From Viscum album (lineage: Eukaryota; Streptophyta; Magnoliopsida; Santalales; Viscaceae), in the NCBI GenBank assembly GCA_963277665.1, contig OY728122.1, positions 1,546,484,868 through 1,546,548,867 of the forward strand: a DNA stretch of 64,000 bases. Reading direction: 5' to 3'. Positions 12,148-24,300 of the stretch are shown piece after piece. Within the stretch, counting starts at the first letter, position 1. Each line of letters starts with the position of its first letter. Position numbers and translations under genes: made by a program. The notes beneath the pieces were generated by a model. The model was not told the DNA's origin and searched no databases. It was given only the letters and a program-made list of their open reading frames with translations.

Positions 12148-14930
12148 ATGGTACCTCCTCGACCTGCGATTAGGCCTGCTTCTGAGCCTCTTTTGATTGG
12201 TCGAGGGAGATTTCTAGTTATGATCCATAGAGTTGAGGGCACAAAGAGGACCCTAGGTGACCCATCATTATAGATGATGGGTTTTAAGCACTTGCTCTCT
12301 TACATACTTCTTGAATATCTGTTATCGAATCATCTTCCGCTTTATTTTTTGGCCTTTAAGAAAACATCCCTATCCCCCCTGTCTTCTCTGGTCTTCTATC
12401 CCCTTATTTGGAAGTGTCGCTGAAATGCCCTCAAGCGAACCTCTCCCATTCAGTAGAGATGATCTCTGATTCTGATATGAAAGACACTTTTATTTTTAGA
12501 GTCTCCATTTGGACTCTAAGAGATTGGTGCACTCAGGACTTCTCCCAAGAGGCCATCCTCAATAGTTACCCCTCCTTGATCAACCTTGCTCGAGTGGATC
12601 CTGACGCGGGATGGATTCCTAGGTGGGATATTTGGTCTAGTAGGATTTTCTCAAATGACTAGGCCTGGGAGTTCTGGGTCCATTATCATTGTCGAGAATT
12701 TCTTGAGTCACTGGACGCGGTAAATCTGTACTCCGCAGTTTTGGGTCCCAGTTTGCTATTTACTCACCATCTTCGATCCTTCCTGACTTTCTCAGTCACT
12801 GGTGTTTGAGAACTAACTCTTTCCACCTCACCCATGGTGATGTTAGTATTAGATTATGCGACATCTACCAACAGGGAGGGATTCCGATCATTGGTTAGAT
12901 GTATGATGAGTTTTTTCCCACCCCTGACGCATGTGATGATGCCATACATGTTACTTCATTGGTGAGGGATCTGCTGGTTATGGTGGAGCGGTCACTTGGT
13001 CATCCCTTGCGTGTCTGCTCTCTTATTACCTATAGCACCTGGATAGGGTTATTTCTGAAGTCCACCGGTCCAATGCCGATGGTCAAGCTCCCCAGGACTT
13101 ACAATTCTCAACAATACCGATTTATCCCAGGTTCCTAGTGGGCGGTTCTGGAGGCGGGAGACTATCTTTCATGGGGTTATGAGGTGCCCCATGTGTTCCC
13201 CCTATGCTCAGGCTGGCAGGTCATTTCAATATGTTTTTTTAGCCGGTGGCTATTCACATCTCGAGATATCAACCCAGGTGTTAGGGCTTGCAACCTGATG
13301 ATGGAAGCTGAGCTGGTGGGAGGTCATTGTTGAATCTAGTCATGCCCACTATGAATCATATTTATGAATTACTGAGCCACATGTAGGAGGGTGGGTCACC
13401 CTATCTTCTGAGTGGGAAATTTCAATTCTTATATGGATGGGTAGCCGATCATTGCTGCTGTTATGAGTATCGTCATGACACAGTCATTTCGCTTCCAACT
13501 CTTCTACCTACCCTACTTGATATAGTAGGAGTTTTTCTGATGTCCCTCAACTATGATGAAGTCGTCAAACTTCTGAGTGAATTCTCCCAGTTCACTTTCA
13601 CTCCCTACAACACTCCTTCCGGCATGGTGGTTGACGACCGCAGGGGGAGTTTAGAAGAGCATTGTTACATGATTTCACTATGGTATGGGTTTTTATCTGC
13701 GCGGATTAATGGGGTTTCTCTATGTGAGTTGTATGCCCCATATCATTTTTCTTGACATGTTTGGATGCATCCAATTCTAGGTTTCCCTTCCCCCATCCTC
13801 AATCCCAAAAAATGCTTCTAGCCATTCTCCATCAATGGTGGTTGATGTTGATTCAGGAGGGATCTAGAACAAGTATTCCCATGCCTTACATAAGAGCATA
13901 AGCCATCCTATCCTTGGAGTATGATAGAATGTGAATAAATCATTATCCAGATGGGATCTTGGGGAAGGATGTCTAGAAATTTCCCTAATCAGGGGTTACT
14001 TTGGATACCGTGCTTATCATACCTTCCTCATCGGCTTTGAGGGTGGACCGATTGATAGCCCTAAGGTCGAAGCGGCTCAAGGGATCATCCTCTTCCAAAC
14101 CCTCTATGAAAAAAGTTCAGACATATTCAATCCTTTTTTATGTAAATAAGGATGATTCATTAACTTTGGGTCCATATGATGTAATTCTTGAAGCTCCGCC
14201 GATCGATACTGGACTTACCAGCTTAACTCCCAAGCATGAACCGGGGCAAGAAGATTCGGACCCTCCAATCTTGGAACCATATTATAGTGTGCACATGTCT
14301 GTTCTGATCACAATGTTGGACTTCATTCCTGTGTTATCTAGCGAGGATACTAAATAACCTCGTGTCATGGCGGACCATCGAGTAGTGTAAAGGTGGGCCT
14401 GGCCCCGGATCTGTGAGATTGCTGCTGAAACTCCTATGGCTATGATGTCAACTAAAACTGAAGCCCTCTGGTAATTCTTCTTAGGTTAGGGGTCAGGTGG
14501 ATTCGACTATCAAAAACATCATTTTCTCACCTTACAGGTCCTCATTTCCCCAGGGGAGGTTGCCTCTAGTGAACACAAACATGCTCACCTTGCTTCCTCT
14601 CTTGTGGGACCCAAGATTTTGAGGAAGCTATGCTGAAGTTCCATCAGTTGATAGCACCAGAGGCGAGCTCTCAAGATCTGGAAACCACCCTATCTACTGA
14701 GCTGCATGAATGCGAAGCTCGAGTAGCGATGCTGAGGGATCAGTTGTCATCTTTGACTGGTGACCTTGAAGCTACCAGTAAAGGGATCAACGATCTCCAA
14801 ATTATGGTTAGGCATACTCGTTCAGTGGCCAAATTTTAAGTCATGAAGAAGGCCATGATGGAGAAAACATGCAATAACCTTCGTCGCACAGTTTTTGATC
14901 TGATGGAGAGAGTGTGCCAGACTCCTTTGT
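12148..14930 (+). pseudogene. Antisense ORF with plant mobile domain, decayed
   Basis: A broken + strand frame, opposite to gag-pol, in the 3' region of the Tat element. It starts MVPPRPAIRPASEP (12,148) and stops at 12,268. It resumes at about 12,408 with LRDWCTQDF, WIPRWDIWSSRIF and, past a stop at 12,660, AWEFWVHYHCREF. After a frameshift comes FHLTHGDVSIRLCDIY, then QQGGIPIIG, a stop, and MYDEFFPTPDACDD (about 12,820-12,940). This matches the pattern of the plant mobile domain, in which a FxLxxGExxIxLxD stretch is followed by G(L/I)PxxG. Further pieces are SPYLLSGKFQFLYGWVAD (about 13,395-13,450) and LNYDEVVKLLSEFSQFTF (13,540 on). A heptad-like segment at 14,660-14,800 (ELHECEARVAMLRDQLSSL) suggests a C-terminal coiled coil. 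Antisense ORFs downstream of integrase are known in Tat-clade elements; their role is unknown. Multiple stops and frameshifts make it non-functional. Confidence 0.7.
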
Positions 14931-17900
14931 GATTAACAGAGTTATTTCTGCACACTCTATTTTACCTCTTTTGTTGCTACGAAGGAGAGAGTCCAGCTTG
15001 TGGACGTCCTCCCTTTTTGTCCAAATGGAATAAAATCTGTTATCGATCCATCCTTGCATTAAAATTTGATTGTTACTGGAACAACTGTTGTATAAATAAG
15101 AACTCACTGAATCAGAATTAATCATAGTTTAGGAAAATTATAAAATAGAAACAAGCTCTAATTTTTCCTAGACCATGGGATCCAGTGAGCATAGTTTGAC
15201 TATTGCTTGGTTTTTATAGAAAAACCCCACAATTTTTTTATTTTCCATCAATACCCTAATTTTTCATGGCTCATTCGGTGTGGACCCAGCAGGTATGGCT
15301 CGGCTTTTTCTTAGGTATCCCTTTTTGGATTTTTGGCATAATGGGATTTGTGCCTATTTTTTTGAGTAGTTTAAAGTCCCACCGATGAGACTATCATTAC
15401 AAATGTTTTAGGTCAAACAGCATTGAATAGATATGGTGGGGTGAGGGCCCCAACGAGGGTTGGTTTATTAAAAGATGTCTCAATACCTTTTAGATGCACA
15501 TTGGGGGAATATGTTTTGATTTGAACAACATGCAGGGCATGTCTCAAGGCATGTGAGTCGTATCGACGTGCATAGGTAGGAAAACCATCAACTAGGAGGA
15601 CTTGACTTTGTTAGACGGACCATAGGAGATCAATATGCAGAGCTGCTGAGGGCATGGTATGAATAGCCGTGAAAAAGTGTCCTTAATTCAATGACTATCC
15701 ATTTATGATGGCCTGAGGACTTTATGGAAGTCAGGATTATGGAAACCACCATGGGTGGCTTGGATAATTATTAAAACCACCATGGGTGGCTCGGAAAGGG
15801 TATGTGACATCTGAAAGGGTTTGGGAACATCTGTACTAATTAGGAGTGTGGAAGAAGGGTTCCTGTCCTATGAATTTATTTATCGTAAAGGATGGTTGGT
15901 GCTTGGAAAAGTTTAAATTCATGCAGCTCGGACATTCTTTAAAATGGAATGACTTTTCCTAGTTCTCGGTAATCTCATCAGAGACATTCCACCATATTCA
16001 GGTAGGATTGTGAATGTGATTCATAATCTGCAGCTTAGAGGGTTTCCGAATCCTGGGATGGTTATCGGGGCTCAGAGGCTAAGAGGCATACATTGATAAG
16101 CATTGCCTAATGAATTATTTCCTTTGGAAGACGGGCCAGGGGTGATCAATATGTAGAGCCGCTGAGGGCATGGTATTTATAGTCACTCAAAGGTGTTCTT
16201 AGGTCAATTATTGTATTCTCTCAATAGCCGGACAACTTTAGGAAAGTTGAGATTTTGGACCACATGGGGTACCTTACGAGATTTCAGCTTTTTCTGAGTA
16301 TAGAGTATGGTTTATGAAAAGAGGGTGCCTCAATACGGGAGAAACATCTAGGCTAAACTTCCTGGGAATTGGTGAATTCATCCCTTCTCACACTGGTGTC
16401 AGAAGGTGGTTTGTGTAGGTCTAGCCCGTGCACTGAGGGATAGGGAAAAGACTATATTCCTGATTGAACCCATGACAGGTGTGACCAAGTAGATTAACGT
16501 CATGCAGTAAGGACGGAGGGCACTTTATGTTCCGTGCAGTTTAACATCATGCAGTAAGGACAGATTTCATGCAGTTTAATGTAATGCGGTAATGATGGGG
16601 GGCATTGTTAATGATACTATGTAGTTTAACGTTGTGCAGTGAGGATGGGGTGAATTTTTTAATCCGTGAAAATTATTGTAGTTGGAGGAATTTACCTAGA
16701 TGATTAATGCTTGGTCTTTGCTGCTTCACACCAAGCGTTAAAGACATGTTCTGTGCAGTTTTAATCATCATATGGTAAGGATGTAGTTTCAAAGGACACT
16801 CTTTATTAGAATGTAATTGGGCTCGAATATCTCAGCATGTCCAAATTTGGAGAGGTGTTGATGGTGTAAGTCATGGTTCCAGAGATTCTTGGATCACGAG
16901 AGATGATACGGGGGCTCTGAGGCCAGTAAGCGTACTGAGATAGGAAGAGTATCGCCTGAGGAAATCCTTTCTTTGGTAAATGGGCTAGGGGCTATCAATA
17001 TGCAGAGACTCTATGGGAATAGTATGCATAGTCATGCAAATGTGTCTATGGGTTGATAAATTTCCACTTCTGATTTCCATGAATGATTATGAGGATTCGC
17101 GATTATCCAGTGCCACAAAGTTTGTCATTTGTTAGAGAAATATCTGGACATGTCCGGTGTGTTCATCTCTGGTTTCTATTAAAACTCGAAGAGTTCACTG
17201 GGATGATTTATCTTGCGCATGGGGTGTACCTCTACTCCATGCAGTTTAATGTCATGCGGTAAGAACCAAAGTACTATTAGTTTAACAGTCATAGAGTTCG
17301 GACCATTTGGTGACTATTACTACAATCACCCAGAGGGAAACCGAGTTAGGATGATCTAGTATACTCTGAACAAGTGTGAGTGGATAAGGGTGTAAAATGT
17401 AACTCTGGGGTTTCCTAGATCATGAGATATGGTGTGGGGCTCTGAGGCCGGTAAGCATACAGAGATATGAAGAGTATCACCTGAGGAAATCTTGCCTTTG
17501 GTTGATGGGCTAGGGGCTATCCATATGCAGAGCCGCTGAGGGCATGGTATGAATAGTCTTGAAAATGTGTCCATGGGTCAATGACATTCCACTTCTGATG
17601 GACATGGATGATTTTGAAATTTTGGGATTTCTCAAAGCACAAAGTTTGACATATGGGGATAATGGTGTCCAAACACACAAGAAAAATCTTCACCACAATT
17701 GCCCGTTGAGTCATAGTAGCTTATCCCTAGCTTGATGTTTGTAGATGTAGATCGTCATGTGAACCATGGGCAGATACATATGCTAACTAGGTAGGGATTC
17801 CATGGAAACGTTTGACTGTGATAGGGGAACAAACTTGTAAACCACTACTCCATAAATTTTTTGATCGGGAGATATGATATGAGGGCTCTGAGGCAGGTAA

Positions 17901-19144
17901 GAATACGGAGATAGGAAGAGTATCGCCTGAGGAAATCTTGACTTTGGTAGACGGGCCAGGGGCTATCAATATGTAGATCCTCTAAGGGCATGGTATGCAT
18001 AGTCATGCAAAGGTGTCCATGTGTCGATAAATTTCCACTTCTGATGGCCATGGGTGGTTATGAAGATCCAAAATTATCTCGGTCGTGGATTTTGATATAT
18101 GGAGAGGATTTCTCCAAATGTGCATGGAGTATTCTCATGCTGTTTCACCATATATCTTGGGTGGGTCATGATGAAGTATGTGCAGTTTTAACATCATGCG
18201 TTGAGGATGAAGTCCATGTAGTTTTAACATCACGGGGTGAGGATGATGTTCGTGAAATTTTAACGTCGGGCAGTGAGGACGAAGTCCGTGCAGTTTTGAT
18301 TTCATGCGGTGAGTATGAAGATGAACTGATGTGAAAAGGGTATTCCGTGCATTTTAACGTCATGTGGTAAGGACAAGGGGTATATACACCTATTTTTTCT
18401 TTTATCGGCAGCTGGGCTAGGAGATAAGATCCTGACATCGTTACGTATCATGCGAGGGCAGGAATCAAGCTACATATAGTTCATTTGGGGAACGCACCCC
18501 GTGTAGGTCTGGTCTGTATGGGGGAAAAGGGAAATTCATTTTTTATCCGTGTATTTTAACGTCGTTTGGTAAGGATGAGGGATGCACCCCCACACAGTTC
18601 TGGTCCTTACACGGGGGAAATGGGGTATTTTTAGCTTCATTTGTGGTGTCTAGGCTAGGTTGTGGAATTCTGGCGTCACTACATATCCTGTGAGGGCAGG
18701 AATCAAGCTGTATGTAGTTATTTAGAAGATAATACACCGCGTGCAGGTCTGGTACGTACATGGGGGAAAAGGGAATTTTAATCTTCATTCAGGGGTGGTA
18801 GGGCTAGGATGGGGGACCCTGGCATTGCTATGTATCCTGCAATGGAAGGAATCAAGCCATACATAGTTCTCTGAAGGAGGTACTTCCCATGCAGGGTTGG
18901 TCCGTACATAGGTTAAAAAGGGCACTTTTAACATTATTTGGGGATGGTTGGGCCAGGATACCGAATCCTGGCATCGCTACGTATCCTACAAGGGCAAGAA
19001 TTAAGCCACATGTAGTTATTCGAAATCTGTGTAGTTTAATGTCGTGTGGTGCGAACGAAATACTCTTAGTTTAGGTTCATAGAGTTTGGACCATATGAGC
19101 TTGGCTGTTTAACGTCTAGCAGCTTGGATGATAACTGCTTTTGG
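14931..19144 (-). repeat. Repeat-rich 3' region of the Tat element
   Basis: About 4.2 kb between the integrase end and the antisense ORF, with no credible coding frame. It holds three repeat types. A roughly 130-bp block containing GAGGGCATGGTATG is repeated about five times (around 15,600, 16,110, 16,950, 17,485 and 17,935). A short box like TTTAACGTCATGCGGTAAGG occurs a dozen or more times from about 16,490 to 19,040, closely packed at 18,180-18,360. A 140-240 bp tandem repeat with TACGTATCC and GGAATCAAGC spans 18,410-19,030. The last two also occur in the element's LTRs (about 9,380, 9,585, 31,700 and 32,425-32,500), so this region shares ancestry with LTR sequence. Confidence 0.65.
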
Positions 19145-20360
19145 TTATGCGAGATACTTCTTCATAAATCTTGTATTCGTAAGAGCGGTAGTGAATTGTA
19201 CATCCATGGAGATGTGGGCATATGCTTTATTGGAGTAGACCTTGTGAATAAAATATGGGCCCTCCAACTTGGGCTCTAGAATTGGAGGTTTCTTTCTGGG
19301 TATCATTGGGGTCCGGAGGAAAAACACTAATTCTTATTCCAGAAAGACCAAATACGAACCTTTTTATTGAAGGCTCATGCGAACCGGTTCTAATATACTT
19401 CCAGATGGTGAAAAGTGTGCAACTGCTTCTCATCCAGCTTTTCCAATTCAGCTAGCTGTTTTTCTGATTTCTCATCGCTGGATAAATGATCACAAATGGT
19501 AACATGGAGCGAGGGAAATTGGAGCGATGGAAATTGGAGTTCAATGGGCAGGACTGATTCTGTTCCGTATACTAATGAGTATGGAGTAGCTCGAGTAGTG
19601 GTGCAGATTGTGGTTTGATAAGCCCACATTTCATGAAAGAGTTTACTCTCCCATGATTTCCTGTATTTTTCCACCATTTCAGGAGGATGTTGGACAAGGA
19701 ATTCTTGAGACACTCTATCCATCCTTTAGATGCTGCATGGTAGCAGGATGAGTGGTTAGCCTTAATACCATATTCTTGGTATTGTTTCTCCAATTTAGTA
19801 CAGAAAAAGTTGGGGCCGTTATCCGTCAGTATGGTATGAGGGACGCCAAAACTGGTGATGATATTGGCTTTCAAAATGCTGACAATGTTTCTTGCCCCGT
19901 CTTCCTTGAGGGATACAACTTCTTCCCATTTGAAAAAGAAGTCAGATGCTCTGAGGATATACTTTAGTTTTTTGGCTCTGGCGGGAGGATATAGTCCCAC
20001 GATGTCCATTCCTGAGATGGAAAATGTCGAGGAGTACTTGTCCTGATAAAGTAACTATGGGGGTTGGTGAATGAAGTTGGCATGAATTTGGAAGGAGTGG
20101 AATTTTGTGGTAAAGTGCTCGCAATCTCGTGCTATGGTGGGACAATAGTACCCAAGCCTTCGAACCAGATGGGAATTCTTAGACCATGACAGATGTGCTC
20201 CATATACTCTGGCATACAATTCAGTCATGACGGCAGCAGTTTCCTCCCCATCAATGCATCCGAGGAGAACTCTGTCGAGGCCTCGTTTGTATAGGACCTC
20301 TTGATAACTCATGCCACCATATAGGACAAGATTGATTTCCATTATCCATATTTTATCTCG
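19145..20360 (-). pseudogene. Integrase domain of Tat pol, decayed
   Basis: Read on the minus strand: the zinc-binding region (20,342-20,055) has YGAHLSWSKN, RRLGYYCPTIARDC and HANFIHQPP. The catalytic core (20,009-19,572) has MDIVGLYPPA, ASDFFFKWEEVVSLKE, ITSFGVPHTILTDNGPNF and GWIECLKNSL. The C-terminal part (19,722-19,145) has TRATPYSLVYGTESVLPIE and LEGPYFIHKVY, and ends MKKYLA. The DDE residues can be placed (SDFF, TDNG, IECL), but the HHCC finger is broken: the usual C-x-x-C reads KFHSFQ and the first His is replaced by Tyr. Stops and frameshifts separate the pieces. The protein would have inserted the element's cDNA into chromosomes. The C-terminal end marks the end of pol. Confidence 0.85.
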
Positions 20361-20504
20361 TTCAACCCTCTCCGATGGAAGTTCTCCCCTTGGAAGCTAG
20401 TTTTCAATGGGGGTCATCCAACCAGTGGTAGGAGCATATGGCTCAGGGATAGGACTGACTTTGTTAATTTCTTCATTCATAGTCTGGAAAAATGGAAATA
20501 CCAT

Positions 20505-21071
20505 TCACCAATGTGAAATAATGATAACCATTTCATCCCAGTCTGGGTCAGCTAGGGTTGTGGCCACATTATCTAACGTATTGGTCTGGTCATTCTGAGA
20601 CTGGGGAATATAAGTCAATAATGGTTCTATGATGAATTCCTCCATTAACCCTCTAACATGGTCAGAAAGGGGAATCAACTCCTCTTTTATAATAGCATAG
20701 TCACCATTGACTTTCTTGATGAACATTTCTGAGTAACATTTTACCTTAAGGTGTTGTACTTGTGCCTAGAGTGCAAGCTCTAGGCCTGCAAAAAGGGCTC
20801 AATACTCTGCCTCATTGTTCATACATCATTCTGACAGGAGGAAGGAATATGGAAAGACTGCCTTTTCTGGGGACAAGAGTATGTTCCCCAAACCCACCTT
20901 GTTAACTTTGGGATCCTCCATCCTCTTCCCTATCGGGCTTTGAGATGTGTCATCAAAGTATATTTCCCATGTTGGGAACCCCTCCATAATGGATAATATG
21001 TCTTCATCAGGTAGCTCGATGTCTGGTGTGGTGGTCCCTGTCGAGGGGTGCTCTGCCAGAAAATCTTCCAA
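20505..21071 (-). pseudogene. Second (archaeal-like) RNase H of Tat pol, decayed
   Basis: Minus-strand frames between the RT-RNase H and integrase. Key pieces are EDFLAEHPS, WEIYFDDTSQSP, GLGNILLSPEKAVFPYSF, then after a stop at about 20,825 the motif NNEAEY and LFAGLELALQAQVQHLKV, and SDHVRGLMEEF. The pattern of a YFDG-like first acidic motif followed by NEAEY is that of the additional RNase H known from Tat-clade elements, which sits after the normal retroviral RNase H. It is strong evidence for the clade. At least one stop and local frame changes make it inactive. Confidence 0.8.
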
Positions 21072-22620
21072 TGCCTGGAATTTGATGGCTTTCTAAGTCA
21101 CAAATTGGATTTCAAACTGATGCAGGATCACTGACCATCGGGATAGGCACCCTGTCAGCATCATGCAGCTGAGGATGTACTTGAGTGGGTTACTACATGA
21201 GACAAAATGGACTTCATGATGCTGCAGATAATGTCGCAAATTTTGAACTATGAAGACCAAGGACAAACAACTCTTCTTGATGTTTGAGTATTGACTTTCA
21301 GAGTCAATCATGGTTCAGATGAGGTAATAGAGACTGTTTTCACTGCCATCGTTGTTTTTCTATGCAAGGAACTCTCCTAGTGACTGCTCTAGGGCTGTCA
21401 CGTAAAGGATAAGTGGACTTCCTTCAACCAAGGTCATGAGAACTGGTGGTCTTAAGAGGTAATTCTTTAGGCTATCGAATGCCACTTGGCAATCATCTTT
21501 CCATTGGTACGTAACCCCCTTTTTAATTAACCTGGTGAAGGGAAAACATTTACCCGCCAGGATGGCTATGAACAGCCTAATATAGGCCATGTGTCCTTGG
21601 AATCATCTCAACTTAGTGAGATTGTGGGGAGGTGGTAAACCAATGATAGCCTTTATCTTTTCAGGGTCGACATCGATGCCACGATGGCGTACGACAAAGC
21701 CAAGGAATTTCCCTGAGGTGATGCTGAAGGTGTATTTAAAGGTGTTCATTATCAGGCTATGTTGTTGAAGTATATTGAATACAGTTTCAAGGTCTGACAG
21801 GTGATCTGAGTTCTTTCTTGATTTGAACACCATGTAATCCACATAGCATTCGGCAAATCACCCCATGAATGGATTAAAGATATGATTCATGGTGTGTTGA
21901 TATGTGGCGCCACCGTTCTTGAGACAAAAGGGAATGAAACTGTAACAGAATACTTCTTGAGGGGCCCTGAAGGTAGTGGCTTCTTCATCTTCTCAGGCCA
22001 TCGTGATTTGATTATACCTAGAATAACCATCCATGAAGGAGAGAACCTCATACCTGGCCGTTGCATCAATTAACAACTCAGTTATCATGACCGGGAAATC
22101 ATCTTTCGGGAAATACCAATTGAGATCTTTGAAATCGATGAAGACGCAGATTTGTCAGTTCTTTTTTGTGACGGGGACAATGTTTTCTAGACAGATGGGG
22201 TATTGGAATTCCCAAATGAAGCCTGCTTTAATAAGCTTATCGACTTCAACCTCTATTTTTGTACCATGTGTGGGGTGCGTCCTTCTGGTGGCTTGTTTAT
22301 AGCCCCGGTGGACTTCTGGAAGACCTAAGTGGTGTGTTGCCACTTCGGGATCGAGTCCCTGAATTTCTATCTAATTCTAGGAAAAAAAATCACAATGTTT
22401 TCTCAAGAAAGAGGTATATATCTCATTCTCCTCGAGAGACATGGTTGTACTAATGAGAGTGGTCCTCGGGTCTTCCTCAGTACCCAAGTTTATTTCCCTG
22501 AGCTCATCCACAGTGATGGAGATACCCTCCTCAAATGAAGGAGGTGAACCCCTGATATCTTCCTCCTCTTCATCCCCCAGATCCTCATCTTCTTGATCCG
22601 ATGGGGGGAGAGTTCTCTAC
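21072..22620 (-). pseudogene. Reverse transcriptase and first RNase H of Tat pol, decayed
   Basis: Read on the minus strand from about 22,500: LEENEIYTSFLRKHCDFF, GLDPEVATHHL, VEVDKLIKAGFIWEFQYP and NIVPVTKKN (22,155-22,343), then FIDFKDLN, FPKDDFPV and SFMDGYS (22,155-21,960). The catalytic YVDD box reads YVDYM (about 21,832-21,846), so the second aspartate is lost. The palm and thumb continue with KSRKNSDHLSDLETVF, FLGFVVRHRGIDVDPEKI and LPPPHNLTKLR, then FDSLKNYLLRPPVLM. The first RNase H follows with SESQYSNIKKSCLSLVF, LRHYLQHHEVHFVS and NPLKYILS (21,311-21,093). Order and motifs are those of Ty3/gypsy pol. Several in-frame stops are present. Confidence 0.87.
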
Positions 22621-22815
22621 ATGGGCTCTTGGGATTCTGGAGGCGAGGAAGTGTGGGCATCCTCACTCATGTACTCACCCACAAATTGTGGGTTAGTGGT
22701 CGTTTTTTCACTGCTACGCTCGGGCATCATGGAATAAGTCATGAGGATAGATGAGTATGTGTCCGGAATCGAACTCCTACTCTCAATATGATTGATGGAC
22801 AATACATTTTCCTCA
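22621..22815 (-). pseudogene. Protease-RT linker of Tat polyprotein
   Basis: An open minus-strand stretch with acidic and Ser/Pro-rich composition (for example HTSSPPESQEPM, SMMPERSSEK). It has no recognised domain and lies between the duplicated protease and RT. It fits a spacer of the polyprotein. Confidence 0.45.
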
Positions 22816-23560
22816 TCGAGCTGCTTGATGGTGTCATCAGGAATCATTTACAGACCATTGGACTAGCAAACTAGTTGAAGCCATCAATCAAGGGTTTCCT
22901 CTTGTTTTTCTCATAAAACCCCATCAATGTTGTGTGACTCAGAGATCTAAAAAGGGGCCTTGTCAATGTAAAATTTCCCACCTTGTTCGTTGATGCAACA
23001 CTTGATACACTAGTTGTAGGATGAAGGAATGGCCATGTGCTTATGGAGCCACGTCTTTCTCAGCAGGGCATTGAATGTTATGTTCTGCCGGACCACCAGG
23101 AATTCCGAGTAGGCCACAAGGTCACCAAAATGGGGTTTTAGATTGATTTGTCCCATTGGCTTCCGTTCACTCTTATCGTAACCCAACAGAGTTGTGGATG
23201 AGGGTATTATATCATCCTCACTGTAGCCCAACTTACGAAGTATCTGTAGGGGAAGGAGGTTAACTCCAGAACCGTTGTCAAAAAATACTTTCCGGATCTC
23301 AACATAATTTAGTGTACCAGACACATATAATGGTTTGATGTGTCCTTAAATGGTGGCATCTTCATCATGATCGGTGAAGGATATCACCACATTGCATTCA
23401 TACAGGACAATCTACGTCTAGTAAATCTTGGTGGGAGCTACCTCGGCTTGAAACTCCTGTGGGCTGAGCAAGGCTTCTATAAGTACCTCCCTGAGATATG
23501 CTGACAAACTCAGGGCTTCCAGGATTAAATTTTTGGTAGGTACTGATTCCATCTGCTTCA
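22816..23560 (-). pseudogene. Aspartic protease, copy proximal to RT (tandem duplicate)
   Basis: Minus-strand frame (best part 23,324-23,010) with VSGTLN-type lead-in, then EIRKVFFDNGSGVNLLP, LGYSEDDIIPSSTTLLGYD, KPMGQINLKPHFGDLVAYS and WLHKHMAIPSSY. DNGS replaces the usual D-[ST]-G catalytic motif of retropepsins. About 735 bp further right, the whole unit (protease plus its C-terminal tail) is repeated at 23,561-24,300. Paired landmarks on the + strand are CAGACCATTTGG at 23,583 with CAGACCATTGG at 22,851, and CCAGAACCGTTGTC at 23,267 and 24,001. It would cleave the polyprotein. Frames are interrupted at the ends. Confidence 0.82.
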
Positions 23561-24300
23561 GGGGGTCATCAAGAACCATTTCCAGACCATTTGGAGCGGT
23601 AACCTAGTTGATACTATCGATCGAGGGTTTCATTTTCTTTTTCTCATAAAACCCAGCGTCAATGTAGTGTGACTCAGAGAGATTGAAAGGGGCCTTGTCA
23701 GCATGCAATGTTCCACCATGTCCAATGATGAAATAATTAATACACTGGTGGTAGGATGAAGGAATGGCCATGTGCTTATGGATCCACAACCTTCCCAGCA
23801 GGGCATTGAATGTTGTGTTCTGCCGGACCACCATGAATTTTGAGTAGGCCACAAGGTCACTAAAATGTGTTTTTAGAATGATTTGTCCCATTGGATTCTG
23901 TTCACACTTGTCATAACCCAATAGAGTTGTGGCTGAGGGTATTAGATCATCCTCACTATATCCAAACGTACGAAGTGTCCATATGGGAAGGAGGTTAACT
24001 CCAGAACCGTTGTCAATAATGTCTTTTAGGATCTCAACATCATTTAATGTACCTGACACATATAGTGGTTTTATATGTCCTTGAATGATGGAATATTCAT
24101 CCTGATCGGTGAAGGAGATCACTACATTACATTCATCTAGGCCAGTCTCCATCTAGTAAATCTCAGCGGCGGATACCTCGGCTTGAAACTTCTGGGGGAT
24201 GAGCAAGGATTCTATAAGCACCACCCTGAGGTCTGCTGACAATCTCAGGGCATCCATAATTGACAGTTTGGATGGTACTGATGCCAACTGCATAAGGATA
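23561..24300 (-). pseudogene. Aspartic protease, copy proximal to gag (tandem duplicate)
   Basis: The longer open copy (24,152-23,604, 182 codons). It has CNVVISFTDQDEYS, KPLYVSGTLNDVEILKD, DNGSGVNLLP, FGYSEDDLIPSATTLLGYD, NPMGQIILKTHFSDLVAYS, NTTFNALLGRLWIHK and AIPSSYHQCINYF. The GRLWIH-AIPSSYHQ block is characteristic of the protease tail in Tat/Athila-type elements. The DNGS triad is shared with the other copy, so that change predates the duplication or is normal for this lineage. It lies between the gag linker and copy 1. Confidence 0.83.
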
